In this document: piece after piece, positions 63,087 to 64,000 of the stretch | How the letters are laid out: each line of letters begins with the position of its first letter | Position numbering within the stretch: the stretch's first letter is position 1 | DNA from: Pseudomonas sp. SCA2728.1_7 | GTDB taxonomy: Bacteria > Pseudomonadota > Gammaproteobacteria > Pseudomonadales > Pseudomonadaceae | Direction of reading: 5' to 3' | Length of the DNA: 64,000 nucleotides | Assembly (NCBI RefSeq): GCF_018138145.1 | Contig: NZ_CP073104.1 | Location: 2,852,001-2,916,000, forward strand | Translations under genes and position numbers: made by a program | Notes under the pieces: model-generated | What the model was told of the DNA's origin: nothing | The model's database searches: none | What the model saw: the letters and a program-made list of their open reading frames with translations, nothing else

Positions 63087-64000
63087 TTACATCTTTGGCA
63101 TGCCGCCGCCGGGCAACATTCCGCCCATGCCGCGCATCATTTTCGCCATTCCGCCTTTGGCGGTGAATTTCTTCATCATCTTCTGCATCTGCTTGTGCTG
63201 CTTGATCAAGCGACCGATGTCCTGCACCTGAGTGCCGGAACCCATGGCGATCCGACGTTTGCGCGAACCGCTGATCAGCTCAGGGTCGCGGCGCTCGGCC
63301 GGGGTCATGGAATTGATGATGGCTTCCATCTGTTTGAATTGTTTCTCTGCGGCGTTCTGGGCATTGCCCATTTGCGACAGGTTGACGCCACCGATGCTCG
63401 GCAGTTTGTCCATGAGCCCGCCGAGGCCGCCCATGTTCTTCATCTGTTGCAGCTGATCGCGGAAGTCTTCGAGGTCGAAGCCCTTGCCCTTCTTCAGCTT
63501 CTTGGCCAGTTTGTCGGCCTTGTCTTTGTCGAGGGTCGCTTCGGCCTGTTCGATCAGGCTGAGCACGTCGCCCATGCCGAGAATGCGCGAGGCGATGCGC
63601 TCAGGGTGGAACGGATCGAGCGCTTCGCTCTTCTCGCCCATACCGATGAACTTGATCGGCTTGCCGGTGATAGCACGTACCGACAATGCAGCACCGCCAC
63701 GGGCGTCGCCGTCGACCTTGGTCAGGATCACACCGGTCAGCGGCAGCGCATCACCGAAGGCCTTGGCCGTGTTGGCGGCGTCCTGGCCGGTCATGGCGTC
63801 GACCACGAACAGGGTTTCGACCGGGTTGATCGCGGCGTGCAGCGCCTTGATCTCGCCCATCATCTCTTCGTCGATGTGCAGACGACCCGCGGTGTCGACG
63901 ATGACCACGTCGATGAACTTCAGTTTTGCTTCTTTAATAGCTGCGGTGGCGATGTCGACCGGCTTCTGGCTCAGGTCGGACGGGAAGAACGTCACGCCGA
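63087..64000 (-). CDS. ffh: Signal recognition particle protein Ffh (3' part; runs off the window)
   Basis: The visible 304 codons lack the N-terminal part, which continues past the right edge. Present are the end of the GTPase (G) domain with DTAGRLHID and TKVDGDARGG, and the methionine-rich M domain (about the last 130 residues: GSRKRRIAMGSGTQVQDIGR, then MMRGMGGMLPGGGMPKM), which binds 4.5S RNA and signal peptides. Ffh delivers nascent membrane proteins to FtsY. Divergence of neighbours is not applicable: it runs on the same strand as rpsP, 249 nt upstream, with rpsP having its own promoter. Confidence 0.98.
   Translation of the reverse strand, partial: GVTFFPSDLSQKPVDIATAAIKEAKLKFIDVVIVDTAGRLHIDEEMMGEIKALHAAINPVETLFVVDAMTGQDAANTAKAFGDALPLTGVILTKVDGDARGGAALSVRAITGKPIKFIGMGEKSEALDPFHPERIASRILGMGDVLSLIEQAEATLDKDKADKLAKKLKKGKGFDLEDFRDQLQQMKNMGGLGGLMDKLPSIGGVNLSQMGNAQNAAEKQFKQMEAIINSMTPAERRDPELISGSRKRRIAMGSGTQVQDIGRLIKQHKQMQKMMKKFTAKGGMAKMMRGMGGMLPGGGMPKM

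Overview
The window is chromosomal DNA of a fluorescent Pseudomonas, most likely of the P. fluorescens lineage. This rests on the gene content and on gene order. The run rsmJ, tsaB, adk, ppc, DUF4398 lipoprotein/lptF, TetR, lysS, prfB, wspR-F-E-D-C-B-A, opgD region, recJ, thrC, hom, dsbC, xerD, antiporter, rplS, trmD, rimM, rpsP, ffh follows, as far as I recall it, the PA3680-PA3746 segment of P. aeruginosa PAO1. The DNA is GC-rich, and many intergenic gaps carry Pseudomonas-type REP palindromes.

Layout. 1-4.3 kb: rsmJ, a proline-rich protein with an internal duplication, and a four-gene minus-strand operon (small protein, DUF72, PEP-mutase family, extensin-like). 4.4-8.9 kb: tsaB, adk and ppc. 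9-11.1 kb: a small conserved protein, then the envelope lipoprotein pair DUF4398/LptF. 11.1-12.9 kb: a 113-bp tandem repeat array split by a complete IS3-family element (TSD GGC, -1 frameshift site). 12.9-19.9 kb: a lipoprotein hydrolase, the QEGLA-motif protein with a lipoprotein partner, TetR, lysS and prfB (with its +1 frameshift site). 20-20.7 kb: a second array of five 132-bp units. 20.7-29.1 kb: the complete wsp chemosensory operon for surface-sensing c-di-GMP control. 29.5-40.5 kb: TerB-like protein, LysR, a PatD paralogue, a ydcSTUV-patD polyamine uptake and catabolism operon in which ydcS is frameshifted, and an APC permease.

40.6-42.7 kb is a small accessory patch: a vapBC toxin-antitoxin pair, a BRO-N protein and two tiny proteins. 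43-50.8 kb: opgD (periplasmic glucans), an old-yellow-enzyme homologue, recJ, yaeQ, a CaiB-type CoA transferase and a periplasmic binding-like protein. 51-53.3 kb: DUF3509, a receiver-only protein, and a binding-domain/TM/PAS protein that seems to have lost its kinase half. 53.4-64 kb: thrC-hom, dsbC, xerD, a cation/proton antiporter, a thioesterase, the rpsP-rimM-trmD-rplS operon and the 3' part of ffh, which runs off the window.

The most unusual material is non-coding. Eleven REP doublets each begin or end within about 30 nt of a stop codon. A second repeat family (core CCCTCACCC...GGGAGAGGG) occurs at three loci as an inverted pair; at two of them only the left arm is amplified, into 113-bp or 132-bp tandem arrays. 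I saw no CRISPR array, prophage, rRNA or tRNA gene, and no clearly new multi-gene system.
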